A stretch of DNA of 64,000 bases from Candidatus Rifleibacteriota bacterium (GTDB taxonomy: Bacteria > Muiribacteriota > Ozemobacteria > Ozemobacterales > Ozemobacteraceae). Below are positions 51,651 to 60,478 of this stretch, one piece after another. Under the pieces are notes generated by a model. The model was not told the DNA's origin. It saw only the letters and a list, made by a program, of their open reading frames with translations, and ran no database searches. The DNA lies in the NCBI GenBank assembly GCA_015233155.1, contig JADFYG010000020.1, forward strand, positions 20,861 through 84,860, read 5' to 3'. A program made the translations under genes and the position numbers. Position 1 is the stretch's first letter, and each line of letters opens with the position of its first letter.

Positions 51651-51710
51651 ATGATGATGCAGAAACTGATTGAATGCTTGAAACGAGTGACGGGCGAGGT
51701 ACGATCATGA
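51651..51710 (+). CDS. Possible 19-codon mini-ORF linking DUF58 and the next gene
   Basis: One base after the DUF58 stop an ATG opens a frame MMMQKLIECLKRVTGEVRS. Its TGA overlaps the ATG of the following gene (ATGA at 51707). This arrangement would couple the translation of the two genes. The peptide may have no role of its own. Confidence 0.3.
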   Translation: MMMQKLIECLKRVTGEVRS

Positions 51711-52939
51711 ACGGAATGCGAACCATACTTGCGCGTTTGAACGCGTTGCTTCTATTGGTCATCGTTGGCATGATACTGGTTATCAGCCTCGGCTGGGAGC
51801 GATATCGGTCGATGGCGACGGGTGGAGTGACCGAGCGTCAGGCCTATGCGGCTGAACTGCTGGCGCACGGCCTCCCGCATGAAGCTGCCGTAGAGCTGCA
51901 GGCAGTGATAAGCGCAGACCCGACTTCCCCAAAAAGCCTTGCGCAAAGGCGCGTTCTTGCGGAAATATTCATGGATTCGCTCGGAGACTATGAAAAGGCC
52001 CTTGCTGAACTGGTGTTCATACGGACGGCCGATCCCGGTCAGGCGAGTGCCACGGAAGATATGACACGGCGATGCATGGACCGGCTTGGCCGCGTATACG
52101 ATGTTCAACGTCGATTACTGCTTGAAGGCGGGAAAAATCCTCTTATCCCCCAGGTTTCATCGCAAACTGCCATTCGACTCGGGAACGAGGAAGGGGCCAC
52201 GTTATCAGAGCTGGAACGCCGTGTCGCGCAGAGCGGTTTGCCGCTGAAAAATCCCCCCAGGGAGGCACTCGAGCGAATTACACAGTCGCTTGCGGGAGAA
52301 CTGTTGATGCGCCGTGCTGCTAAGCGTGCCGGTATCGATCGTCGACCGCGTTTTCTTGAACAGGTTCGTAAGTTTGAAGAGAATCTGGCGTTGCAGACCT
52401 ATCTCGAAGAGGATGTTCTGAAGGATGTGAAGGTAGACGATCAGACAATTAATCTCTATCTCGACAAGCATCACGACGAGTTCGATTCACCTCTTCGAAT
52501 CGTGTATTCAGCTATGGCATTTCCGGACGAAGGATCAGCGAGAGCTTTTGTCGATGGACGTCAGCCGGCGTCTCCTCCGCGCATGATCGTGGATCACGTG
52601 AATGCGGTTCAAGCTGATCTTCCCGGGCCTTTGCACGGGGTAAAATGGGATGGAGAGGCTCCGAAAGGTCCTCTGGGGCCTATCGAGCTCAATGGTCAAT
52701 GGATGGTATATCCGATCCATGAAGTCATTCCGGCCCGCAATGTCCCCCCGGAACTGGCGCGGCAACAGGCCCGCCTGAAACTGCTCGAGGAAAAGCAGGG
52801 CGGGCGCATAAGCGAGACTCTCACCGAGCTTGCGCACCGCGAGGAGTTGAAGATACTCGACGAGGCAATCGCCGGAAGATTCTTTACGGAACCGGCATCG
52901 GGAACCCACGCTCCGACAGGAGGCAAAACTGAACGATGA
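51707..52939 (+). CDS. Membrane-anchored TPR/PPIase-like protein of the Bat operon
   Basis: 410 residues from the ATG at 51707 (GAGGT, 6 bases), preferred over 51674. An N-terminal membrane helix (ARLNALLLLVIVGMILVIS) precedes TPR-like repeats (AYAAELLAHGLPHEAAVELQ). The second half resembles SurA-type parvulin proteins: a chaperone-like helix region (ALERITQSLAGELLMRRAAK), then QTINLYLDKHHDEFDSP and PLGPIELNGQWMVYPIHEV. The parvulin core is degenerate, so isomerase activity is doubtful. Bat operons do not usually contain such a gene. It may help fold the VWA proteins outside the membrane. Confidence 0.7.
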   Translation: MNGMRTILARLNALLLLVIVGMILVISLGWERYRSMATGGVTERQAYAAELLAHGLPHEAAVELQAVISADPTSPKSLAQRRVLAEIFMDSLGDYEKALAELVFIRTADPGQASATEDMTRRCMDRLGRVYDVQRRLLLEGGKNPLIPQVSSQTAIRLGNEEGATLSELERRVAQSGLPLKNPPREALERITQSLAGELLMRRAAKRAGIDRRPRFLEQVRKFEENLALQTYLEEDVLKDVKVDDQTINLYLDKHHDEFDSPLRIVYSAMAFPDEGSARAFVDGRQPASPPRMIVDHVNAVQADLPGPLHGVKWDGEAPKGPLGPIELNGQWMVYPIHEVIPARNVPPELARQQARLKLLEEKQGGRISETLTELAHREELKILDEAIAGRFFTEPASGTHAPTGGKTER

Positions 52940-53700
52940 TGGGCAAGGTGGCTGCTGTCATACTCACGATAATGGCAACATGTGCCGGACCTGTATCAGC
53001 CGGTACAGCGGGTTCTGCTGCGATTGTCGGGACAAAGGCAATGATTGCATCATCCGCAAGTACACCCATCGCGGAAAATGCGTCATTTGGGCGCACTTCT
53101 GGTCTCGGTATGCCGAATGCCACAGCAGTAACGGGAAACGCCGGCGCGTCATTGCCGCCGTTGCTTCCTGGCGATGAGATATATGATATTCATTCGCCTG
53201 TTGCAGTGCCGTTTCCATGGGGAACGATCGCCGCTCAAATATTCGTTGTCATAATCGTTTGTTGGCTGTTTGTAAAATTGCGGTCATGGTTGCTGCACAT
53301 GCGAACCGATGCCGAAACAGTCGTGGTAACACCTCCTCCACCACCTCCGGATCCGCTAAAAGAGGCTCTGGCTGCTCTTTCGCGCCTGCGTGCCTCGCCC
53401 ATCTGGGCCGAAGGGCGCATCAAGGACATTTGCGAACATCTGGCACTCATTTTGAAAGTTTTTCTGCGTGATCGTTTCCGACTCGGGATTGGTGCTGCCG
53501 CAACGACGGCTGAACTTTCGCTGGATCTCCGCAGGAAGCGGGTCGAGGAAGGGCTGCGAGGCCGGATCGAAGCCTTGTTCGAACTTTGCGACACAGTGAA
53601 ATTCGCGCGTGGTGATCTCGGCGGATCGACTCTGGATGAATTATTCACAAAGACGCGCGAACTGTTGTTATGGGAAGACTGGCGCAGGAGGCGTGTCTGA
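52936..53700 (+). CDS. DUF4381-type membrane protein of the Bat operon
   Basis: 254 residues. The start overlaps the upstream stop by 4 bases. A signal-like N-terminus and a variable Ala/Ser-rich stretch lead to a DUF4381 core: EIYDIHSPVAVPFPWGTIAA, a membrane helix (IFVVIIVCWLFVKL), a proline run (VTPPPPPPDP), and the helical tail LKEALAALSRLRASPIW and KVFLRDRFRLGIGAA. This module usually precedes BatA, as here (TGATG overlap with the next gene). Confidence 0.85.
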   Translation: MMGKVAAVILTIMATCAGPVSAGTAGSAAIVGTKAMIASSASTPIAENASFGRTSGLGMPNATAVTGNAGASLPPLLPGDEIYDIHSPVAVPFPWGTIAAQIFVVIIVCWLFVKLRSWLLHMRTDAETVVVTPPPPPPDPLKEALAALSRLRASPIWAEGRIKDICEHLALILKVFLRDRFRLGIGAAATTAELSLDLRRKRVEEGLRGRIEALFELCDTVKFARGDLGGSTLDELFTKTRELLLWEDWRRRRV

Positions 53701-54713
53701 TGCGTTGGTTCAATCCTGAATTCATTCTACTCGCGGCATTGGTTCCGCTTGCCATCTGGTACAAGATAGCCATACAAAATCCGCTTCGACGTGGTGGAAT
53801 CCGTTTTCCGGGTGCGGGCGGATTGACGAAGCTTTCCCGTGGCTGGAAGACGCGGTTCGCATTTCTTCCGGACATCTTTCGTACGGCTGTTTTGTTATTA
53901 TTGATGCTGGTCCTGATGCGTCCACAGTTCGGGCTCGAGCATGAGGATATAAATAGACAAGGTATCGATATCATGCTGGTCCTGGATCTCTCCGGCAGCA
54001 TGGCTTCGGAGGATTTTAAGCCGACGCGGCTGAAGGCGGCTCAGGCAATCACCGAGCGCTTTATTAATGGTCTTTCCGATCACCGGGTCGGTCTGGTTGT
54101 TTTCGCCGGTTTGTCGATGACGCTATGTCCGCTTACCCTTGATTACGGAGTGGTGACCGAACTGTTACGCCGCGCGGACCTTCGCATGATCAAGGCTGAC
54201 GGTACTGCTATCGGCGATGCGATTATCAATGCCGTGTACAAATTCAAAAAGGCCCCCGGCGAAAAACGCGATCAGGTAATTATTTTGCTTACGGACGGAG
54301 AAAATAATGCCGGCGTCATTGACCCGCTGGAAGCATCAAAAATGGCTGCCGAACGTGGGATTCGTGTTTACACTATCGGCGTCGGGAGTCTGGAAGGAGC
54401 TCCTATTCCTATCGATACGCCTTTCGGACGCCAGTTCGCGCAAAATCCCGACGGCTCTTTATACATTCCCAAAATCGATGAGCAGTTGCTGAAAGACATC
54501 GCTTATGTGACGAAGGGACAATATTTCCGGGCAACCGACAACTCCGCTCTCGAGAAAATATACTCGACCATTGCAACCCTTGAAAAAGGCAAGATCGATA
54601 TCACGCGTACGGTTCAGTATTCAGAGCGTTTCTACTGGTTTCTCGCACCCGCCCTGGCTTTGCTGGGCATCGAAATGTATCTGCGCGCCCGGGTTTTTGC
54701 GCGAGTATTTTAG
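53700..54713 (+). CDS. batA: BatA-type VWA membrane protein
   Basis: 337 residues starting at the ATG that overlaps the upstream stop by one base (TGATG at 53698-53702). A membrane helix near the start (NPEFILLAALVPLAIWYKI), a second (IFRTAVLLLLMLVLMRP), a VWA domain with the MIDAS motif DLSGSMASEDF, TDGENNAGVIDPLEASKMA and a C-terminal membrane helix. The metal site is intact. BatA and BatB are envelope proteins that respond to MoxR. Confidence 0.93.
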   Translation: MRWFNPEFILLAALVPLAIWYKIAIQNPLRRGGIRFPGAGGLTKLSRGWKTRFAFLPDIFRTAVLLLLMLVLMRPQFGLEHEDINRQGIDIMLVLDLSGSMASEDFKPTRLKAAQAITERFINGLSDHRVGLVVFAGLSMTLCPLTLDYGVVTELLRRADLRMIKADGTAIGDAIINAVYKFKKAPGEKRDQVIILLTDGENNAGVIDPLEASKMAAERGIRVYTIGVGSLEGAPIPIDTPFGRQFAQNPDGSLYIPKIDEQLLKDIAYVTKGQYFRATDNSALEKIYSTIATLEKGKIDITRTVQYSERFYWFLAPALALLGIEMYLRARVFARVF

Positions 54714-54722
54714 CGTTCACAC

Positions 54723-55766
54723 ATGTTCAAGACACCTGAAAATTTGCTGATTCTGCTGGTCGCCGCTATCTGGACGACGTTCCTTCTGCGACGACTCGCT
54801 GCCGATCTGCGCGAGCGCCGCGAGCGCTTCGCCGCGCTTCATATGCTCGAACGTATCGTCGGCCACAAACCGACGCGACGCCCCGTTCTGAAATGGCTGA
54901 TGATCGTGATTGCTCTTGGCCTGGCTTGTCTCGCGGCAGCGCGACCTACGGGCGGATATTCCGAGGAAACCCTGACCGGCCAGGGATTGGATCTGGTCGT
55001 CGCCCTGGATGTATCCCTCTCGATGCGGGCACTTGATATCGACGGAAACGCACGTCTCGATGTGGCGAAGGGGCTGATTTCGCGTCTGATGAACGGTCTG
55101 CGAAACGATCGAGTAGGTCTGGTCGTATTCGCGGGAGATACGATGGTACAGGCACCGCTCACTAATGACAAAAACACATTTCTTACTTTTCTCGAACGCG
55201 CGGACCCGGAACTTCTGACAAAGCAGGGAACCAACATTCCAGGTGCGATCGAGACCTGTATTGACCGATTCGACCAGACGGCCTCCCAGTCAAAAGTTAT
55301 AGTGCTGGTCTCCGATGGTGAGGACAAGGACGACAAGCACGACAAGCGCATGAACAAGGTCCTCGAAGAGGCCAGACGCAAAAATATTGTTATTTTCACG
55401 GTCGGCGTCGGCAGTAAGGAAGGCGCGCCGATACCGGTATCCCGTGATATGTGGGGTGAGCTGCGTTACCTGACCTGGAAAGGCGAAACCGTCATCAGCA
55501 AAATGGACGATTCTATTTTGCGTCGCATCGCGAAGGAGACGGGGGGGGCTTATTTTCGGGCGGCTGACGGGAAGAGTGCGATGGAAGTCGCGGGGTCTCT
55601 CGAAGGGTTGAAGCGTGTTTCGATGCCCCGAGGCACTCGGACTTCGGCGCGTGAACTTTTTCCGTGGCCTGTTCTGGTTGCGTTCCTGCTTTTGCTGGTC
55701 GAATGGATGATATCGGAGCGAATTCCATTCGAGCGGGAAAAAGACCACTGGCTGAAACGACTGTGA
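54723..55766 (+). CDS. batB: BatB-type VWA membrane protein
   Basis: 347 residues with the same plan as BatA: an N-terminal membrane helix (NLLILLVAAIWTTFLL), a second near 60 (LKWLMIVIALGLACLAAA), a VWA domain with DVSLSMRALD, NDRVGLVVFAGDTMVQAPLT and VSDGEDKDDKHDKR, and a C-terminal membrane helix. The MIDAS reads DVSLS rather than DLSGS, still compatible with metal binding. Nine bases separate it from BatA. Confidence 0.92.
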   Translation: MFKTPENLLILLVAAIWTTFLLRRLAADLRERRERFAALHMLERIVGHKPTRRPVLKWLMIVIALGLACLAAARPTGGYSEETLTGQGLDLVVALDVSLSMRALDIDGNARLDVAKGLISRLMNGLRNDRVGLVVFAGDTMVQAPLTNDKNTFLTFLERADPELLTKQGTNIPGAIETCIDRFDQTASQSKVIVLVSDGEDKDDKHDKRMNKVLEEARRKNIVIFTVGVGSKEGAPIPVSRDMWGELRYLTWKGETVISKMDDSILRRIAKETGGAYFRAADGKSAMEVAGSLEGLKRVSMPRGTRTSARELFPWPVLVAFLLLLVEWMISERIPFEREKDHWLKRL

Positions 55767-55769
55767 AAA

Positions 55770-55940
55770 GAAGGACGATTAACCACAGATTGGCACGGAT
55801 TAGCACAGATAAAGACTGAAACAACCGTAAACGAAGGACAGTTAACCACAGATTGACACCGATGAACACAGATAAAGACCGAAACAACCGTAAACGAAGG
55901 ACAATTAACCACAGATGGACACGGATGAACACAGATGAAG
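55770..55940. repeat. Tandem array of a 63-bp unit containing TTAACCACAGATG
   Basis: Two full 63-base units (55770-55832 and 55833-55895) and a partial third (55896-55940). Each has GAAGGAC, TTAACCACAGAT, a CACNGAT-type triplet series, and AAAGACxGAAACAACCGTAAAC. The third unit ends in the start codon of the TPR gene at 55935. The array makes a long antisense frame appear open. Confidence 0.92.
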
Positions 55941-57068
55941 AGAAAATCAGCTGCGAATAAAACAAAAAGTATCGCAGGACGAATAAGATGCGAAGGTGCC
56001 GTTTTTCTGCTGGCAATAGGGGTATCGCTTGGTTCGGCAATTCCGGTTGCGGCGCACGTGTCATCTGATGTGAGTGTTGGCCTTGATGCCCTGTCTCGCG
56101 GCGAGCTCGAACGCTCCGAAGCAGCTCTGCAACGGGCTCGTCTTCAGGAGCCTGACGACTCGAGGATAGGATACGATCTTGGGATCGTAAAATTCCGGAA
56201 GCGGGAGTATGCTGAGGCAATTCGCATCTGGGAGAGGACTCTTCCGAATGCTTCCCAGGATATGAAACCGGATATACTGCACAATATTGGAAATGCGCAG
56301 TATCGGCTGGGTGACTGGGCGCGGGCGGTTGGAGCCTATCAGACTTCGCTTGAAGCTCGCGAGGATCCTTTGACCCGGTACAATCTCGAACAAGCCCAGG
56401 CCAGATTGAAAGAAGAGCAGGAGGCCAAAAAACAGGAGCAAAAGGGGCAAGGGAAAGATCAGGACCAAAACGGGAAGAATTCCCAGGGCGAAAAAGGGGA
56501 TTCGCAGCAAAAAGACGGGCAGCAAAAGGACGGACAGGGAAAAGACGGGCAACAAAAAGACGGCCAGCAGCAGGCTTCCAAGAACGGTCAGGATGGCAAA
56601 GATCAGCAGGGACACCAGGGCAATGCGTCCGATTCCGCGGCGGATAAGTCTCAAAGTGCGTCATCGACGGCAGATCCGAATGCGTCCGGGACCCGCGATC
56701 TCTCAAAGAACGCTTCTCAAACGCCTGAAATGGCAAGCGACGAAGAATCCCGTCGTCAGGAAATGGCGATGGGGAAGGACGATCACAAGGAATCTCCTCC
56801 CCCCCCGGATGTTTCCGAACGCGCGAAGAGTATGAAGAAAGAAAAAGTGAATCCTTATTTACTCGAAAAAATGTTGAAGGATATGGAGCAGCGAGAAAGG
56901 GAAATTCAGCTCAGATACCGCCGGGATCCGCAAAACGGACAACCTGAACGCGAAGAAATGAACGACCCTTTCGGAATGGATGCTGAGCAGTTACGAGATT
57001 TCTTAGAACAACGCGGTCGACCGCGAGCGGCTCCAAAGTCGGGCGAACAGGACGCTCCTAACTGGTAA
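55935..57068 (+). CDS. Exported TPR protein with glutamine/lysine-rich linker (BatC/BatE-like)
   Basis: 377 residues. A signal-like segment (GAVFLLAIGVSLGSAIPVAA) precedes TPR repeats (GLDALSRGELERSEAALQRA, then ILHNIGNAQYRLGDWARAVG). A low-complexity linker (about 160-240) carries QQKDGQ-type repeats. A charged helical C-terminus (NPYLLEKMLKDMEQREREIQ) follows. It fits the last gene of Bat operons, a TPR scaffold for the VWA proteins. The start codon lies in the repeat array and no good ribosome site is seen, so the start may be elsewhere. Confidence 0.8.
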   Translation: MKRKSAANKTKSIAGRIRCEGAVFLLAIGVSLGSAIPVAAHVSSDVSVGLDALSRGELERSEAALQRARLQEPDDSRIGYDLGIVKFRKREYAEAIRIWERTLPNASQDMKPDILHNIGNAQYRLGDWARAVGAYQTSLEAREDPLTRYNLEQAQARLKEEQEAKKQEQKGQGKDQDQNGKNSQGEKGDSQQKDGQQKDGQGKDGQQKDGQQQASKNGQDGKDQQGHQGNASDSAADKSQSASSTADPNASGTRDLSKNASQTPEMASDEESRRQEMAMGKDDHKESPPPPDVSERAKSMKKEKVNPYLLEKMLKDMEQREREIQLRYRRDPQNGQPEREEMNDPFGMDAEQLRDFLEQRGRPRAAPKSGEQDAPNW

Positions 57069-57083
57069 TTTTCGCGGTATTAC

Positions 57084-57845
57084 TTACGAATGTCCGGGGA
57101 CCATCCATAGCCAGACAGTTCCCGGGTGACGACAATCAGATAATACCGCGTCGATAAAGTGCTGCGGAAATAATCGCCACATGAGGCATTTTAATGATTT
57201 CGGGAAGTCTCTTTTTGATCGAAGCTGAGGAACGATCCCGCGAATATGGTGAGTATGACCGAACCTTGTCATGAGAGCCTCAGTAATGCCATTATGCGCG
57301 AAGTTATGATCTTCAACGAGCAGCCATGATTTTTCAAGACCGGGGACTTTTGCCGGGTCAAGAAGAACCATCTCATAACCTTCAATATCGCACAGCACAA
57401 AACTCTTCTTTTCCGGGGAGAGAGAATCCTTTAAATTCGATGGATTGCATTCGCCTCGAATACTGATTCTATCCATGACACCATTTCCCCGGGCATTTTT
57501 CTCGAGAACATTTCGGAAAACAGGATTCATTTCATATGTAATTATCTTTGCGGATGTTGTACGCGCAAAGCCAACCGGATAATATCCATCGTTTCCGCCA
57601 ATTACGAATATTTCTTCGAATCCTGCTGGAACTACTTCCTGAGAAATAATCTCGTGCAACTCTTTCTCGTAAATTCCGAGCAATCGGGTCAATGTTTCTC
57701 CATAAGAATCTATGGATTTGTGATACTCAAGATCTTTAAATGGTCCCCTGATTACGCGATTTTGCGTAAGCCGAAGGATTGCACGGGAAAAGAGAGCAGT
57801 TCGACCAATATTGGAAAAAGGAAAATTAATATTAAGGAAGGTCAT
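57084..57845 (-). CDS. SAM methyltransferase-like protein (FkbM-like)
   Basis: 253 residues from the ATG at 57845, which has GGAG nine bases upstream. A beta strand and turn EIFVIGGNDGYYPVGFAR resembles motif I of SAM methyltransferases, followed by ITYEMNPVFRNVLEKNA and VLCDIEGYEMVLLDP, the acidic motif of FkbM-type enzymes. The substrate is unknown; such genes often act in surface polysaccharide synthesis. It is convergent with the Bat operon. Confidence 0.7.
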   Translation of the reverse strand: MTFLNINFPFSNIGRTALFSRAILRLTQNRVIRGPFKDLEYHKSIDSYGETLTRLLGIYEKELHEIISQEVVPAGFEEIFVIGGNDGYYPVGFARTTSAKIITYEMNPVFRNVLEKNARGNGVMDRISIRGECNPSNLKDSLSPEKKSFVLCDIEGYEMVLLDPAKVPGLEKSWLLVEDHNFAHNGITEALMTRFGHTHHIRGIVPQLRSKRDFPKSLKCLMWRLFPQHFIDAVLSDCRHPGTVWLWMVPGHS

Positions 57846-57978
57846 AATATTTTTCTCCAGACAAATCACTTTCCATGTTTCGGTTCATTCCTAAATACAC
57901 AATAAAGAGATTGAAGGATCAGGCGCAGAAGTGAGGAACTGTCTCGTCCGAAAAAAAGTCAATTTTCTGATACCACTG

Positions 57979-59418
57979 TCAAATACCCCGAAAGCCGCAG
58001 ATTGAGCAAAATTGACCACTCGGCGACAGGGCTTGCCCGCAGTTGGGGCAGAGTATGGCTTTATGTTTATCATCGAGCCAGAGCGAATGGGTCGTGACAG
58101 GCTCGGAACGCCCTTTAAGCCGGATGCCTGAGCGCGTTTCATGGCCTCCTTTCCACTCTCCAAGCTGGGCGAATAAAGATTCGCTGACTACGATTTCGCC
58201 GCCGAGGGCGATGCTGCACAGGCGCGAAGCAAAGTTGACTCCGTCTCCGACCGCCGTAAAATTCGAAAGGCGTGGCGATCCAACATGGCCGACGACCACA
58301 TCTTCATAACTGATTCCAATGCCGACAGACAGTGCCGGAAATCCCTTTGCCATCCAGTCTTTTATACTTCCGGCCACCATGCTTTGTATTTCCAGGGCTG
58401 CCGCGACTGCCGCCTGAGATGGATTATCCAGCGGGACGGGGGTCCCGAATAACGCCATGGCTCCATCGCCCATGAATTTATCAAGTGTTCCCTGATGCTT
58501 TAAAATGATCTCCGTGAAATTCGCAAAATACTGATTCAGCAGGTCTATGACTTTTTCGGGTGACATCTGTTCGGCAAGACGCGAAAATCCGCGTACATCG
58601 GCGAAGAAAATAGCTATTCGTTGCCGACTTCCGCCGAGAACTATGCCTTCCGGGTTCTGCTCAATGGCCCGAATAACCTCGGGAGAAACCATGCGTGAAA
58701 ATAGGCCTCGAACGCGTCCCAGTTCTTCTGATTTGAGTGATAATTCCTGGCTTTTTTCTGATAGTTCCTGCGTTTTCTGCTGGACTGCGGCATTTCGTTG
58801 TTCCAGGATCAAAGTGTTTTGAATGACCAATCCAAGGAGCGCGGAAACCATTTGCACCATTTCGAGATCATCTTCGCCTGCGAAGATGTTGCCTGAGTAG
58901 GCGCAGATTATGATGAGTTCCCGGACCTGCCCATGAACGCGCACCGGACTGACTATTTTTACGTCAGAAATGACACCGCGCCGCTCCAGGTATTTGAGGT
59001 CGTCATTATTTCGGATTTGGGCGAGATTGAGAGGGACGCCATGTTTCGCTGCATGTGTTGGCATTGATTCCTCATCAAGAGGAATTACGGGAGCGACTTC
59101 CTTGCCGAACCCGCGGACAAGGGTTGGCTGCCAGCCTGTGGCCGTCTTCGAATAGATGGCGCCTTTTCTTATCGCAAGGGCGTTTTCCAGTAATTCCCAG
59201 GTGTGTTGGAGCACCTGTTCGCCGGCAAGACAACCTACAAGTTGTTTCATGCGCGTTATCAACGCATGCGTTTGATCAACCTGTTTGGTCAGGTTGTTGC
59301 GAAGCTGCTCACGCTCAACATTTACTTTTTGGTACTGATCTTTAAGGTTGGCGTTTTCGCGCCGAGACGCTTCAAGCTCAGCTTTTCCACCTCCCATTAA
59401 TCCGTCAAGCAGTCCCAC
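57979..59418 (-). CDS. GAF-containing class III adenylate/guanylate cyclase with C-terminal zinc ribbon
   Basis: 479 residues from a GTG at 59418 (product then begins VGLLDGLMGGGK, with AGGAG about eight bases upstream). Domains: a coiled coil (20-60), a GAF-like sensor (about 70-215), a second coil, a class III cyclase domain with FFADVRGFSRLAEQMSPEKV, DKFMGDGAMALFG and AVGDGVNFASRL, and a zinc ribbon (CPNCGQALSP, CSICG). The two metal aspartates (FAD and MGD) are present. It should make cAMP or cGMP. The gene overlaps the PilT-like gene by 14 bases, which hints at a link between pilus retraction and nucleotide signalling. Confidence 0.85.
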   Translation of the reverse strand: MGLLDGLMGGGKAELEASRRENANLKDQYQKVNVEREQLRNNLTKQVDQTHALITRMKQLVGCLAGEQVLQHTWELLENALAIRKGAIYSKTATGWQPTLVRGFGKEVAPVIPLDEESMPTHAAKHGVPLNLAQIRNNDDLKYLERRGVISDVKIVSPVRVHGQVRELIIICAYSGNIFAGEDDLEMVQMVSALLGLVIQNTLILEQRNAAVQQKTQELSEKSQELSLKSEELGRVRGLFSRMVSPEVIRAIEQNPEGIVLGGSRQRIAIFFADVRGFSRLAEQMSPEKVIDLLNQYFANFTEIILKHQGTLDKFMGDGAMALFGTPVPLDNPSQAAVAAALEIQSMVAGSIKDWMAKGFPALSVGIGISYEDVVVGHVGSPRLSNFTAVGDGVNFASRLCSIALGGEIVVSESLFAQLGEWKGGHETRSGIRLKGRSEPVTTHSLWLDDKHKAILCPNCGQALSPSGQFCSICGFRGI

Positions 59419-60478
59419 CGCGCATCTCCTGATCATATAATTCTTTTTTCATATCTCGCGGAATATCCGCCTCATTGATTTTTCGCTCGCGCAGCAGATT
59501 CTTCAGAATATCGATCCTGGGAACGCAGCCGGCATTGCGTCCGATACGCAGGATGGCTCCGATCTCGTGAATCTTGCGCTGACGCAAAAGATTACAGACT
59601 GATGCAAGCATCGGCAACACCTCATACACCAGCACCCGTGACCTTCCGTCAGTGGCCGGAATCAGAGTCTGTGAAAGAATGACTTTCAAACAGCTCGACA
59701 ACATATATCGAATGGCATCGCGCTGATATGAGGGAAAGATGTTGATCATGCGCGTAATGCTTTGAACCGCATCTCCGGTGTGGAGAGTCGCCAGGACCAG
59801 ATGTCCGGTTTCGGCGGCCTTGAGACTTGTTTCCACGCTTTCCTGGTCGCGCAATTCGCCAATGACGATAACATCCGGATCTTCGCGGAGGGCGGCGGAT
59901 AGTCCCGCATGGAAATCCGGAGTGTCTTCGCCTACCTGGCGCTGACTGACGATAGATTTTTCATAGCCTTGAAAGACGTATTCGATCGGATCTTCGATCG
60001 AAATGATATGCAGGGGTTCCTGTCTGGCGAGGTGATGAATCAACGCCGCCAGGGTGGTGCTTTTGCCCGAATTGGTCGCTCCGGTAAACAGGATCATTCC
60101 CTTTTGTACCTTGGTCAGAAGGTCGACCGTACTCAGAGTGAATCCCAGGTCGGATAATTCGCGGATACGGTTGGGCACCAGCCGCATCGAAACAGCAAGA
60201 GAGTTCCGCTGGAGAAATACGTTCAGGCGCATGCGGCATACGTTTTCTATTTCATATGGGCAGTCGCTATGGCCATGGGTTCTGAGCTCTGCAATGCGCT
60301 GCTCCCCGAGCAGCTCGGCAACCATGACTTCAAGCTCTTTAGGCGAGAGAGGAGGCATATCGAGACGCCTGACTGCACCGGCGACGCGTATTACAGCGGG
60401 AAATCCTGACTTGATATGAAGATCGTGAGCGCCAAGCTCCAGGGCTTTTTGCACGTAAGGGATCAGTCTTTCTCGCAT
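59405..60478 (-). CDS. PilT-like type IV pilus retraction ATPase (paralogue 2)
   Basis: 357 residues. HDLHIKSGFPAVIRVAG and the Walker A GATNSGKST, the Asp box IISIEDPIEY, Walker B VIVIGELRDQESV and the His box ATLHTGDAVQS are all present. The C-terminal motif expected of PilT (AIRNLIRE type) is replaced by VCNLLRQRKIHEI. It is coupled to the cyclase downstream and overlaps paralogue 1 upstream by 16 bases. It powers pilus retraction or is a PilU-like helper. Confidence 0.9.
   Translation of the reverse strand: MRERLIPYVQKALELGAHDLHIKSGFPAVIRVAGAVRRLDMPPLSPKELEVMVAELLGEQRIAELRTHGHSDCPYEIENVCRMRLNVFLQRNSLAVSMRLVPNRIRELSDLGFTLSTVDLLTKVQKGMILFTGATNSGKSTTLAALIHHLARQEPLHIISIEDPIEYVFQGYEKSIVSQRQVGEDTPDFHAGLSAALREDPDVIVIGELRDQESVETSLKAAETGHLVLATLHTGDAVQSITRMINIFPSYQRDAIRYMLSSCLKVILSQTLIPATDGRSRVLVYEVLPMLASVCNLLRQRKIHEIGAILRIGRNAGCVPRIDILKNLLRERKINEADIPRDMKKELYDQEMRGGTA

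Noticed and set aside
55513..56736. Minus-strand frame of 407 codons
   Set aside because: It runs antisense through BatB, the 63-bp repeats and the TPR gene; the repeats explain why it lacks stops.
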